Assembly (NCBI GenBank): GCA_013041995.1 | Contig: JABDRA010000253.1 | Coordinates: 1-8,066, forward strand | Reading direction: 5' to 3' | From: Anderseniella sp. | GTDB taxonomy: Bacteria; Pseudomonadota; Alphaproteobacteria; Rhizobiales; Aestuariivirgaceae | Length of the DNA stretch: 8,066 nucleotides | Part shown: in pieces, positions 1 through 6,626 of the stretch | Layout: each line of letters starts with the position of its first letter | Position numbering within the stretch: position 1 is the first letter of the stretch | Program-made: the position numbers and the translations under genes | The notes under the pieces: model-generated | Told to the model about the DNA's origin: nothing | What the model saw: the letters and a program-made list of their open reading frames with translations, nothing else | The model's database searches: none

Positions 1-86
1 GGGCTAAGCCCGCCGCCGGGCAGTCGCCTGATGGTGTCGGCAGCGCGGATCAGTCGGTAGATGACGATTTCGGAAGTCCAGGTCAT
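1..86 (-). CDS. Partial CDS (5' end only), possible DUF6362-like small protein
   Basis: The first 28 codons of a gene that continues past the left edge. It starts at the ATG at 84-86 and reads MTWTSEIVIYRLIRAADTIR, then RLPGGGLS. An AAAGGA ribosome binding site lies at 96-101, nine bases from the start, which supports a real gene. The pattern MTWT, then a short amphipathic helix with AAD and RRLP, resembles from memory the start of DUF6362 proteins, which are found in alphaproteobacterial and phage-related contexts. This is a recollection, not a search result, and too little of the gene is visible to assign a function. The 102 bases between it and the cupin gene hold only the binding site and a possible 8-codon reading frame. 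Confidence 0.6.
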   Translation of the reverse strand, partial: MTWTSEIVIYRLIRAADTIRRLPGGGLS

Positions 87-188
87 ACGTGGGGGTCCTT
101 TCAGGCAGCAGAATTTACCGCAGCCATTTTATCCCCGCCACGTTTGCGTCTCCAGATCAGGAAGACGTCTGGCAAATGGCACTGCCGA

Positions 189-563
189 TCAGCTTTCCAC
201 CATCTCGGGGTCTTCAAGATCAGTCTGAATCCATCTGTCACTGACATGGATGTCCGTGGTTTCCAACAGACCGGGGCCGAGATTTTCATATTTGTGAGGA
301 ATGTCAGCAGGGCCCAGCAACACGTCTCCTGCAACAGCCTCCAGCTTTGTGTCGCCAATGGTAAACAGGGCCTTGCCGGTGCGGACTATGAAAATCTCGT
401 CGTAAGGATGCACATGCCACTTCGGGCCGACACCTGTTTTTTCGGTTGCATAGAAAAGTACCGTCACACCTGTGCCGATGTCCCTGCCCTCCAGGATACC
501 TTTCCAGAAACGATCGTCCGATGCCCAGTCACTGCGCTTCAAATGTACGGGTTTCCGGCTCAT
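189..563 (-). CDS. Single-domain cupin protein
   Basis: A 124-residue small cupin (Cupin_2 type), a beta-barrel that usually binds a divalent metal in the cytoplasm. Cupin motif 1 is at about residues 44-64, with likely metal ligands H50, H52 and E56 in the stretch WHVHPYDEIF, followed by G63. Motif 2 is at about residues 79-94, with the core GDVLLGPADIPH, the fourth ligand H90 and N94. All four canonical ligand positions are kept, so it is probably metal-bound and active. I chose the ATG at 561-563 because AAGGAG lies seven to eight bases upstream; in-frame ATGs up to 611 would add 16 residues that look non-conserved and have weaker signals. There is no signal peptide and no second domain, so the substrate cannot be told. 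It may be an isomerase, a dioxygenase or a ligand-binding protein. The gap of 78 bases to the preceding gene leaves co-transcription open. Confidence 0.9.
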   Translation of the reverse strand: MSRKPVHLKRSDWASDDRFWKGILEGRDIGTGVTVLFYATEKTGVGPKWHVHPYDEIFIVRTGKALFTIGDTKLEAVAGDVLLGPADIPHKYENLGPGLLETTDIHVSDRWIQTDLEDPEMVES

Positions 564-641
564 GCAAACACTCCTTGTGTTCGTCATGATGTGGGCAGCG
601 CCAGGCAGCAAAACAATGGCGCTCCTGCGATTACCTGTTAC

Positions 642-1037
642 CTACTCGGCGATCTGCAAAGTGATTGCGAATTGGGCATTACCGTTCAAATGAAGTAATT
701 GTTCGTGCTGGTTGTTCGGCCGATTTACCCGTGTGGACACATTCAATCGGGTCAGCCTGCAGGTGGCGGCGATGGTGCCCAGCAGAACAGGGCATTCAGT
801 TACCGCCTGCCTGTAGATCATTTTCCGACCGCTGATTTGAGCATCCGACAGCGTCTTCATCTCGTCGTCTGCAAGCGGCATCTGCATATCGAAACTGACG
901 TTTACATTGACAATTTCAGAGGCCATAGCTGCCAGGGACCGGGCTTTGCCTTGTGATGAGACGGCGGTAAGACCCAAGGCAACGGCAACGGTCATCAGGG
1001 CTGTCATGGCGAATTCAGTAGTGGTTTTGCGGTACAT
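642..1037 (-). CDS. Small exported protein of unknown function, two cysteines
   Basis: A 131-residue protein that I do not recognise. Residues 1-30 look like a Sec signal peptide: positive residues (R3, K4), a hydrophobic core (about 11-26) and small residues near VSSQGKA, so the mature protein should be periplasmic. The mature part has only two cysteines, C82 and C93, eleven residues apart, which could form one disulfide. It ends in alternating hydrophobic residues (QFAITLQIA) that look like a beta strand. The start at 1035-1037 has AAGGA about nine bases upstream. It lies 65 bases after the VWA gene on the same strand, with a strong hairpin in the gap, so it is probably the third gene of the sigma/VWA operon. 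It could be a partner or target of that system; this is inferred from position only. Confidence 0.78.
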   Translation of the reverse strand: MYRKTTTEFAMTALMTVAVALGLTAVSSQGKARSLAAMASEIVNVNVSFDMQMPLADDEMKTLSDAQISGRKMIYRQAVTECPVLLGTIAATCRLTRLNVSTRVNRPNNQHEQLLHLNGNAQFAITLQIAE

Positions 1038-1064
1038 TTTTCAAATTCCTTGATTGCTGTCGGT

Positions 1065-1095
1065 CTGGTCCCTGCGGTGTTCGCGCAGGAACCAG
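1065..1095 (-). other. Intercistronic RNA hairpin between the VWA gene and the small exported gene
   Basis: The arms 1065-1076 (CTGGTCCCTGCG) and 1084-1095 (CGCAGGAACCAG) form a 12-bp stem with a 7-base loop. The one imperfect position is a G-U wobble in minus-strand RNA but an A-C mismatch in plus-strand RNA, which suggests it works in the minus-strand transcript. It starts a few bases after the VWA stop codon. No U-run follows it, so it is not a standard intrinsic terminator. It may protect the upstream message from 3' decay or reduce expression of the downstream gene. Confidence 0.6.
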
Positions 1096-1102
1096 CGCTG
1101 CG

Positions 1103-3136
1103 CTATTGCTCACCGGGTTCCAGAGCCGCGGCGGATTTCGCCAGCCGCACCAGGTTGATGAACTCGGCCCGGTAGCCAAACCGGTCTTCACCCTTGGTCG
1201 ACTGCGCCAGTGAAACCACATCGTCATAAGAGAAACTGCCGGTATACCGGCCACCGCTCAGCACTTGGCCGAAAGCGGCCACCGACGCGGCAAACCGGTC
1301 ATCACGCGATGCCTTGGCCACCGACGCTGCTTCCGAGACCCGCGTCACCGGGGCGGTGATCAGGGTGCTGGTATCGCTGTCCGGCAGCTTGTAGCGGATT
1401 TTTATGAAGGCATATTCCTCGGCGCTGCCTGTGGCAGGTTTGGCTGGCTCAGACTGATAGCGCAGATCGTCGACCAACCGCCCGTTTGCACCGACAGGCG
1501 TGATTTCATACAGCGCCGTTACCGTGTGTCCGGCACCGATGTCTCCTGCATCGACCTTGTCATTGTTGAAGTCTTCGCGGTTCAGCAACCGCGTCTCATA
1601 GCCGATCAGTCGATACTCGCTGACCGTTGCCGGGTTGAACTCGAGTTGCAGCTTCACGTCCTTGGCGATGGTGAACAGTGTGGAACCTGCCTCTTCGACC
1701 AGCACCTTACGAGCCTCGCTCAGTGTATCGATATAGGCGGCATTGCCATTGCCGTTCTGGGCCAGCGCCTGCATCAGCTCGTCATTATAGTTGCCGCGAC
1801 CGAAGCCCAGGACAGACAAGGTGACACCGGATGCGCGCTTGCGTTCAATGAAGCTCTTCAGCTCACCGGTGTCCGAAATGCCGACATTGAAATCGCCATC
1901 GGTGGCCAGGATCACCCGGTTGACGCCAGCATTATCGATCTGGCGTTCAGCAAGCTGATAGGCCTGGCGGATACCTTCTGCACCTGCCGTCGAGCCACCG
2001 GCGTTCAATCGCTCAAGCGCTGACAGAATCTTGTTCCGGTCAGCCACCCGCGTCGGCTCCAGCACCGTGCCGGCAGAGCCTGCATAGGTGACAATGGAAA
2101 CCGTATCATCGGGCTTCAGCGACGACAGCAGCAGCTTGAACGAGTTGCGCAGCAGCGGCAGCTTGTCCGGCGCGTTCATTGAACCGGACGTATCGATCAG
2201 AAATACCAGATTGGCCTTGGGTGCTTCAGTCTTCGGCAGCTCAAACCCCTTGATGCCGATGCGCAGCAGTTTGGTATTGGTGTTCCACGGTGTCGGCATC
2301 ACCGAGACATTGGCACGGAACGGTTGGTTCCGGTTCTCCGGCGCCTGGTAGCCATAGTCAAAATAGTTGATCATTTCTTCGACACGGACAGCGTCTTTTT
2401 GCGGCAGTACACCATTGTTCAGGGCGTTGCGTACAAAGGCGTAAGATGCCGTATCAACATCAATCGAGAATGTTGATACCGGGTCTTTTGCGACCACTTT
2501 CAGTGGATTGGAGGTTATATCGGAAAACTTGTCGCGGCCCTGATCCCGGTATTGCCGGACTACGGTGTCATCACGGCTGCGCAAGCCTGAGGTCGCCTCA
2601 TTTGCAACAACGCCGCCGGTGGTTTGAGGCGAAAAGCTGAATTGCGCACGATTCTCTCGCTTCGAAACTGGTGGGATTCCCGGCTGTTGTTTTCCGGCTT
2701 CTTTCGTTTTGGGGACCTCTTCTTCGAGCCGTGCAACCGGTGCGCTATCCGGCAAAGCCGCAATGACGTCCTTTTCGTCAGCAGGGGTCGCCTGGCCCAG
2801 TTTGGTTTCAACTGGCGTAGACACAATACCGGGTCTGATGTGGTCAATACTGACAACGGCGACGGCCAGTACAGCCAGGCTCGCGCCGCCGGCCAACAAG
2901 TGTGTGAGTTTAGGGTGTGCAAAGTCCATGAAAGGTCTCCTCTTGAGTGCGATAAGCAATTGATTGCCCCGCTCCCTAAGACGGCTACCGATGGAGGATC
3001 CTTGGTGGACATTCGCATTTTCTTGCTCGAAAGCTTCCGTGGCTGCCCGCATGGCAGCCTGACGCGCAGCATCGCTCGGCCGAACGGTTGCCTGCCGCTC
3101 AAATGCCCGTTCCATCCTGTTCAGTTCGTCATTCAT
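1103..3136 (-). CDS. Membrane-anchored YfbK-type von Willebrand factor A protein, candidate anti-sigma factor
   Basis: A 677-residue protein. Residues 1-77 are charged and probably cytoplasmic. One membrane helix is at about 79-97, preceded by K65/R66/R67, giving an N-inside, C-outside topology. A low-complexity linker runs to about 190. The VWF_A N-terminal domain is at about 195-300 (with FSIDVDTASYAFVR), the VWA domain at about 308-480, and a DUF3520-like C-terminal domain at about 490-670. The metal site (MIDAS) is intact: D315-T-S-G-S319, T383 in GGSTAG and D413 in TDGDFN. This is the order found in the YfbK family, but YfbK of E. coli is a lipoprotein, while this one has an internal anchor and a cytoplasmic head. 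Its ATG overlaps the sigma stop as ATGA (3133-3136), so the two are probably translationally coupled. From that I infer a possible anti-sigma role for residues 1-77; no known zinc anti-sigma motif is visible. Confidence 0.95.
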   Translation of the reverse strand: MNDELNRMERAFERQATVRPSDAARQAAMRAATEAFEQENANVHQGSSIGSRLRERGNQLLIALKRRPFMDFAHPKLTHLLAGGASLAVLAVAVVSIDHIRPGIVSTPVETKLGQATPADEKDVIAALPDSAPVARLEEEVPKTKEAGKQQPGIPPVSKRENRAQFSFSPQTTGGVVANEATSGLRSRDDTVVRQYRDQGRDKFSDITSNPLKVVAKDPVSTFSIDVDTASYAFVRNALNNGVLPQKDAVRVEEMINYFDYGYQAPENRNQPFRANVSVMPTPWNTNTKLLRIGIKGFELPKTEAPKANLVFLIDTSGSMNAPDKLPLLRNSFKLLLSSLKPDDTVSIVTYAGSAGTVLEPTRVADRNKILSALERLNAGGSTAGAEGIRQAYQLAERQIDNAGVNRVILATDGDFNVGISDTGELKSFIERKRASGVTLSVLGFGRGNYNDELMQALAQNGNGNAAYIDTLSEARKVLVEEAGSTLFTIAKDVKLQLEFNPATVSEYRLIGYETRLLNREDFNNDKVDAGDIGAGHTVTALYEITPVGANGRLVDDLRYQSEPAKPATGSAEEYAFIKIRYKLPDSDTSTLITAPVTRVSEAASVAKASRDDRFAASVAAFGQVLSGGRYTGSFSYDDVVSLAQSTKGEDRFGYRAEFINLVRLAKSAAALEPGEQ

Positions 3137-3672
3137 GCTTCTGCTTTCGCCAACGTTTTAAGCTCCTTGCGCAATTCGTGCATGCGCCAGGACACGGTGG
3201 ATTCCTTGATGTCGAGCACGTCTGCCGCCTCCGCATGGGTCAGGCCTTCGGCCAGCACCAGAACCGCGGTTTCGCGTAAATCCTGGCCAACCCGTTGCAG
3301 CGCATCATGGAGCCAGGCCAGTTCGCGGGCGGCATCTGCTTCTGCGCCTCGCACCAGTTCGGACACTTCGCCATAAGCCTGGTGCAGCCGGGTCGTGGCG
3401 CTTTGCCTGCGATGAAAGTCCTGAGATGCATTGACCACGATCCGGTACAGCCATGAGGTGAACTGCGCCTCGCCCTTGAACGAGCGCAGTTTTACCGCAA
3501 GCGATGTACAAACCGTCTGGGCCACGTCTTCGGCGTCCTCGCGCACGCCGGTAAAGCGCAGCGCAACACGGAATATGCTGTCATAGTGACGCTCCAGCAG
3601 CACCTGGAATGCCGCCATATCACCACCAGCGGCCTGCGCGGCCAGCTCGCTGTCACTCGTGTTCATTCGCAT
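3133..3672 (-). CDS. ECF-family RNA polymerase sigma factor
   Basis: A 179-residue sigma-70 family protein of the extracytoplasmic function (ECF) type, which directs RNA polymerase to a small set of promoters. Sigma region 2 spans about residues 20-90, with the region 2.2 stretch DAEDVAQTV and the region 2.4 stretch FTSWLYRIVVNASQDFHRR. Region 4 spans about 118-172, with a helix-turn-helix around LTHAEAADVLDIKESTVSWR. Region 3 is absent, as expected for ECF proteins. The ATG at 3670-3672 is the furthest upstream start because an in-frame TGA lies three codons before it; the ATG at 3664-3666 (MNTSDSEL) is an alternative. Neither has a clear Shine-Dalgarno sequence. The stop overlaps the start of the VWA gene, so the two are made together and the VWA protein is the obvious candidate regulator. 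The exact ECF group cannot be told by eye. Confidence 0.94.
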   Translation of the reverse strand: MRMNTSDSELAAQAAGGDMAAFQVLLERHYDSIFRVALRFTGVREDAEDVAQTVCTSLAVKLRSFKGEAQFTSWLYRIVVNASQDFHRRQSATTRLHQAYGEVSELVRGAEADAARELAWLHDALQRVGQDLRETAVLVLAEGLTHAEAADVLDIKESTVSWRMHELRKELKTLAKAEA

Positions 3673-3751
3673 GTTCTGTCATTGGACGTATGGCAAGAGC
3701 ATTTCCTTGGCGGTTGCAGAACATTTTTTTAAAGAATGCGACAGCAAAGAC

Positions 3752-3774
3752 GGGTTCAGCCTACTTAAGAACCC
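3752..3774 (-). terminator. Weak hairpin at the 3' end of the NIPSNAP gene
   Basis: GGGTTC (3752-3757) and GAACCC (3769-3774) form a perfect 6-bp stem with an 11-base loop that includes the NIPSNAP stop codon. The bases that follow on the minus strand (CGTCTTTGCTGTC) contain no real U-run. It could lessen read-through into the sigma gene, but it is a poor intrinsic terminator. Confidence 0.25.
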
Positions 3775-4097
3775 ATTTTAGCAGGCTGAAAGAAAGGGGC
3801 CGGTGTCAGAATTGTGTTGGTCTGGCTGACCAGATATCCCGCTTCTGCGCTCAGCTTCAAATAGGCCTGCCAGTCGGGATCAGCGGCCATTGCAGCGCGC
3901 TTTTCCGCCCTGTCAGCGGCACTGTCATATACCCAGATGTGGACATAGGAATTGACATTACCGGTCTCGACGGCGCCGTAGACTGCCGGATACCCCAGGT
4001 TTCGGCACTGGGCGGCCCAGCCGTGCTCTTCATATAGTTTCATGTGTTTTTTGATAGTGCCGGGCCGGCAAACATACGTACGCAAGTCATAGATCAT
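3765..4097 (-). CDS. NIPSNAP family protein
   Basis: A 110-residue protein matching a single NIPSNAP domain, a ferredoxin-like alpha/beta fold. The family signature is visible: the opening MIYDLRTYVCRPGT, a helix with KLYEEHGW, a middle strand YVHIWVYDSAADRAEKRAAM, and DPDWQAYL near the C-terminus. The length is typical of bacterial single-domain members. There is no signal peptide, so it should be cytoplasmic. Bacterial members have no firmly known reaction and are often found beside catabolic genes; no such cluster is present here. The start has AAAAGGA about ten bases upstream. The gene lies 92 bases before the sigma gene and 99 bases after the phosphodiesterase gene, so it is probably its own unit, with a dyad at 4127-4149 upstream. 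C10 and C31 are present but not known to matter. Confidence 0.9.
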   Translation of the reverse strand: MIYDLRTYVCRPGTIKKHMKLYEEHGWAAQCRNLGYPAVYGAVETGNVNSYVHIWVYDSAADRAEKRAAMAADPDWQAYLKLSAEAGYLVSQTNTILTPAPFFQPAKMGS

Positions 4098-4126
4098 GGT
4101 CTCTGGTTCCTTTTATGCATCAACAG

Positions 4127-4149
4127 ACCTGATAACATGACGGTCAGGT
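4127..4149. promoter_or_regulatory. Inverted repeat upstream of the NIPSNAP gene
   Basis: ACCTGA (4127-4132) and TCAGGT (4144-4149) are perfect inverted repeats separated by 11 bases, about 30 bases upstream of the NIPSNAP start. This fits an operator for a dimeric regulator or a hairpin in the 5' leader. No regulator can be named, and a 6-bp dyad can occur by chance. Confidence 0.3.
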
Positions 4150-4173
4150 TGCCGAGACACTAAAATGTCACCC

Positions 4174-4196
4174 AACCACGGTTCGGAATGTTCCGA
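4174..4196. repeat. Two abutting short palindromes just after the phosphodiesterase stop codon
   Basis: AACC-AC-GGTT (4174-4183) and TCGGAA-TG-TTCCGA (4183-4196) share one base and end directly against the stop codon at 4197-4199. The second can form a short hairpin in the phosphodiesterase transcript, but no U-run follows, so termination is not well supported. Confidence 0.3.
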
Positions 4197-5408
4197 CTAC
4201 TCCAATTCCATACAGTTTGCATAATAGGTTACCGTTGCCGGCCAGTCAGAGAATATGCCGGCAACACCCACATCCTTTGCCAATACATCGATGAGTTCGT
4301 ACATCACGCCGTCATCGTCGGTCAGATCCTTGATCGACTGATAGTACCAGCCTCCTCCCGTCTTCAATGGACCGGATCGTTCAATCGTCCAGGTGATCAG
4401 TCGCAGATTTGCTGCTTTGGCCTGCGCGGCATATTCGGAGGGCGCGATTTTGCCATTCTTTACGGTCACCAGCATCCAGAGCGGCGGGGCAATATAGCGG
4501 ACCCCCATATCGGCAAGTTCCTGCATGGACGGCTTGAAAGTGGCCGCATCATCGGGCTTGAGACCGCTGTCATACCGGCCGTCAAGATATACGGCCTGCG
4601 CACCAAACTCCGGCTCATTCTTGATCCAGTACAAGACATCATCCAGATTGAACGATTGGGGCCAGACATCACTGGCCGGTACACCTGCAGACTTGTATTC
4701 GTCGATCATTTTTTGCGCGTAGTCGGCTTGTGAGAATCCGTCAAAGGGCATTTCAACCGCGGGTGATTTCAGCTCGGGCGTGAACTTTGCGCCAAGCTGC
4801 TGGAAAAGCCTGATCGATTCAGCATGGGTCATCACGATGCCGGCTGACGCGGCATACAGGTCTGTTCGCCAGCTTGCTGTCCCGTTCATGTAGTCTTCGA
4901 CGATAACTGCCTTCTTGTCTGCAGCATCCATTTTTCCCGTCAGAGTCCTGAACTCGGCCAGACTGAGCTCTGACGTCCGGCATTCCGCTGATGCAGGCTT
5001 GTCGCCGGAAGCAGCGGCAAAGGGCTTTATGCAAGTTGATGCCAGATCAGAGGCCAGAATATTGGTTGTTGTATGCAAATCATTCTGCGCGTGGCGACAG
5101 ACAAGCTGCTTGTCTTTGGTAAATGTAACGTCACATTCCAGGATGCCCGCCCACATCCGCGCAGCCGCTACATAGGATTGCCGAGTGTGTTCGGGAAACT
5201 GCATCGCGGCACCGCGATGGCCGATCGAAAACAGTTTTTTCTTCATCGGCATGCCGGCGCACGAAAGCAGCCTACTCTTTAGTCCGCCGTCTTTCATACT
5301 GTCAATCAGGAAAAACGGGCGAGGACCAACAGTTACCTCGTCCGCAACTGCAGTAGACGCTATTGCCGAAAATGCCAGAATGAAGACGGAACGAACTATC
5401 AGGTTCAC
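4197..5408 (-). CDS. Exported glycerophosphodiester phosphodiesterase family protein
   Basis: A GDPD-fold (TIM barrel) enzyme expected to hydrolyse glycerophosphodiesters to sn-glycerol 3-phosphate and an alcohol in the periplasm. Counted from the longer ATG form, the catalytic pair H74-R75 is in SIGHRG, E83 in PEHT, E101 and D103 in ECDVTF, and H116 in CRHAQ; the barrel closes with GIFSDWP (394-400). All expected active-site residues are present. I prefer the GTG at 5406-5408 because AGGGAG lies seven bases upstream and the resulting [17 protein letters not shown] start is a cleaner signal peptide, with cleavage likely after AVA before DEV. The ATG at 5436-5438 gives 413 residues but has no binding site. 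The segment after H116 (about 120-200, starting DLHTTTNI) is a large insert, and cysteines at 60, 102, 114, 136, 153 and 409 suggest disulfides. From memory this subtype also occurs in fungi. The exact substrate is unknown. Confidence 0.93.
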   Translation of the reverse strand: MNLIVRSVFILAFSAIASTAVADEVTVGPRPFFLIDSMKDGGLKSRLLSCAGMPMKKKLFSIGHRGAAMQFPEHTRQSYVAAARMWAGILECDVTFTKDKQLVCRHAQNDLHTTTNILASDLASTCIKPFAAASGDKPASAECRTSELSLAEFRTLTGKMDAADKKAVIVEDYMNGTASWRTDLYAASAGIVMTHAESIRLFQQLGAKFTPELKSPAVEMPFDGFSQADYAQKMIDEYKSAGVPASDVWPQSFNLDDVLYWIKNEPEFGAQAVYLDGRYDSGLKPDDAATFKPSMQELADMGVRYIAPPLWMLVTVKNGKIAPSEYAAQAKAANLRLITWTIERSGPLKTGGGWYYQSIKDLTDDDGVMYELIDVLAKDVGVAGIFSDWPATVTYYANCMELE

Positions 5409-5573
5409 GGGTATACTCCCTACAAGATGGTTTGACATAAACTGAAGCCGATCTGCGTCTGTGTTGTGCTACGCAATTGTGACATTCCAGTTTTGGTTCG
5501 ATTGCAAAACTATGTCATCCAGCCTCGTTTGTTGCTGGCAACCTCGGTGTCTGGGTTTAGCGTTGCAGGATTT

Positions 5574-6515
5574 TCAGCGAACGTTGATATGGGCTGTCTG
5601 AGCAACTGCTTCTGCAATAATCCATTCCATGAATGCTGTTACTTCGGTTCTCTGCAAGGCGCGCCGCGATGTCACCAGATCGTATCCGATATCGGTGGTC
5701 ACCTGCTCGCGAAACGGACAGGTAAGCAGATTTGCTTCGACCAGATCATGCAATACGGGCAGGCTTCCCAGCACAACACCCTGCCCTGCAATGGCGGCCT
5801 GAACGGCCAGATTGTAATCACTGAAGTGGACCCCGGTTGCCGAACTGACATGATCCGCCCCCACTTCTGCAAGCCAGGGTTGCCAGCCCATCCAGCGTTT
5901 GGTGGCGTGCGCCCAACTGAGTTCAGACAGATCCCAGTGCAGCAATGTGGCGTGTCGAAGGTCATCAATCGCGTTCAGTTTGCGTGGACCGAACCCAAGT
6001 GAGGGATTGCAAAAAGCGCAAAGCTGTTCATCAAACAGTCGATGAGAAACCAGCTTGCCCTGCGGCGCCTGGCCAAACCGGACAGCAATATCCGCCGCAC
6101 CGTTTTCGAGATCGACGATCTTCAACGAGGAATCGATCAGCACATCAACTTCACTGTTGCTTTCGCGAAACCGGTCCAGTTTCGGTACCAGCCAGGCTGT
6201 GGCGAAGGACGGTTCAACAGAAACGATCAACCGTTTACGCATGTCCGGCGTGCGCATCATATCGACCGCATCGCGGACCTGGGCGAAGCCGGACGCCAGC
6301 ATCTTGCAACCTGACTGCCCGGATGCAGTCAGTTCCAGGCCCCGTCCACTGCGTTTCACCAGTTGTGTGCCAAGAGCTTCCTCCAGCTTGCCGACCAGTT
6401 GCTTCACCGCCGCCGGTGTTACACGCAGTTCTTCAGCCGCACGGGCATAGTTCAGGTGCCTTGATACAGCCTCGAACGCTTTCAGGGCGTTTAATGATGG
6501 CAGCCAGTCACTCAT
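5574..6515 (-). CDS. LysR-family transcriptional regulator, GcvA-like
   Basis: A 313-residue LysR-type regulator of standard length. The N-terminal winged helix-turn-helix is at about residues 6-65, with LNALKAFEAVSRHLNYARAA, the recognition part VTPAAVKQLVGKLEEALG and the wing KRSGRGLELTASG. The effector-binding domain runs from about 93 to 303, with the usual DIAVRFG (142-148) and AIAGQGVVLG (241-250). The opening WLPSLNALKAFEA and the effector-domain motifs are those of the GcvA group, whose type member controls glycine cleavage in E. coli. I chose the ATG at 6513-6515; the longer reading frame to 6554 would need a TTG start and adds a non-family sequence. No strong binding site precedes it. 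It is divergent from the GcvT-like gene at 6627, the usual layout for a LysR regulator and its target. The effector is unknown. Confidence 0.95.
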   Translation of the reverse strand: MSDWLPSLNALKAFEAVSRHLNYARAAEELRVTPAAVKQLVGKLEEALGTQLVKRSGRGLELTASGQSGCKMLASGFAQVRDAVDMMRTPDMRKRLIVSVEPSFATAWLVPKLDRFRESNSEVDVLIDSSLKIVDLENGAADIAVRFGQAPQGKLVSHRLFDEQLCAFCNPSLGFGPRKLNAIDDLRHATLLHWDLSELSWAHATKRWMGWQPWLAEVGADHVSSATGVHFSDYNLAVQAAIAGQGVVLGSLPVLHDLVEANLLTCPFREQVTTDIGYDLVTSRRALQRTEVTAFMEWIIAEAVAQTAHINVR

Positions 6516-6544
6516 GTCAAAAGGTAGATAAACTAACTTTAGAA

Positions 6545-6563
6545 CAAAGATCAAATGTCTTTG
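6545..6563. promoter_or_regulatory. Candidate LysR operator in the divergent intergenic region
   Basis: A perfect inverted repeat, CAAAGA (6545-6550) and TCTTTG (6558-6563), has a 7-base centre. This gives the GA-N7-TC geometry seen in many LysR-type binding sites. It lies 29 bases from the LysR start and 63 bases from the GcvT-like start. A second, shorter dyad (CGCT-N7-AGCG, 6580-6594) with the same spacing is centred 33 bases away, about three helical turns, as expected for a recognition/activation site pair. No convincing -35/-10 pair is visible. Confidence 0.5.
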
Positions 6564-6626
6564 CCTGACAGCCAGTGAGCGCTAGTTTTCAGCGATACTA
6601 TCCGATCATTTTCCCGGGGCATCTCG

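Noticed and set aside
597..623. AGCGCC / GGCGCT hairpin between the small exported gene and the cupin gene
   Set aside because: The stem is only 6 bp with a 15-base loop and no U-run; it is not convincing as a terminator.
1265..2023. A 252-codon plus-strand open frame, and other long plus-strand frames (2624-3376, 3609-4037, 144-698)
   Set aside because: They lie opposite well-supported genes (VWA, sigma, NIPSNAP, cupin), have no recognisable domains, and are expected from the codon pattern of the true strand.
3673..3720. ECF-like autoregulatory promoter (GGAAA or TGCAACC with CGTCC) before the sigma gene
   Set aside because: The spacings do not match the usual distance between ECF -35 and -10 elements (GGAAA is too near, TGCAACC too far).
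5531..5542. GTTGC-TG-GCAAC palindrome after the LysR gene
   Set aside because: The stem is five base pairs with a two-base loop and no following U-run; too weak to call a terminator.
6516..6554. Longer LysR start adding 13 residues
   Set aside because: It needs a TTG codon, has no binding site, and the added residues do not fit the LysR N-terminus.
6565..6602. CTGACA and GATACT/TACTAT as a sigma-70 promoter for the GcvT-like gene
   Set aside because: The spacer is about 23 bases or more, well beyond 16-18, and the -10 match is poor.
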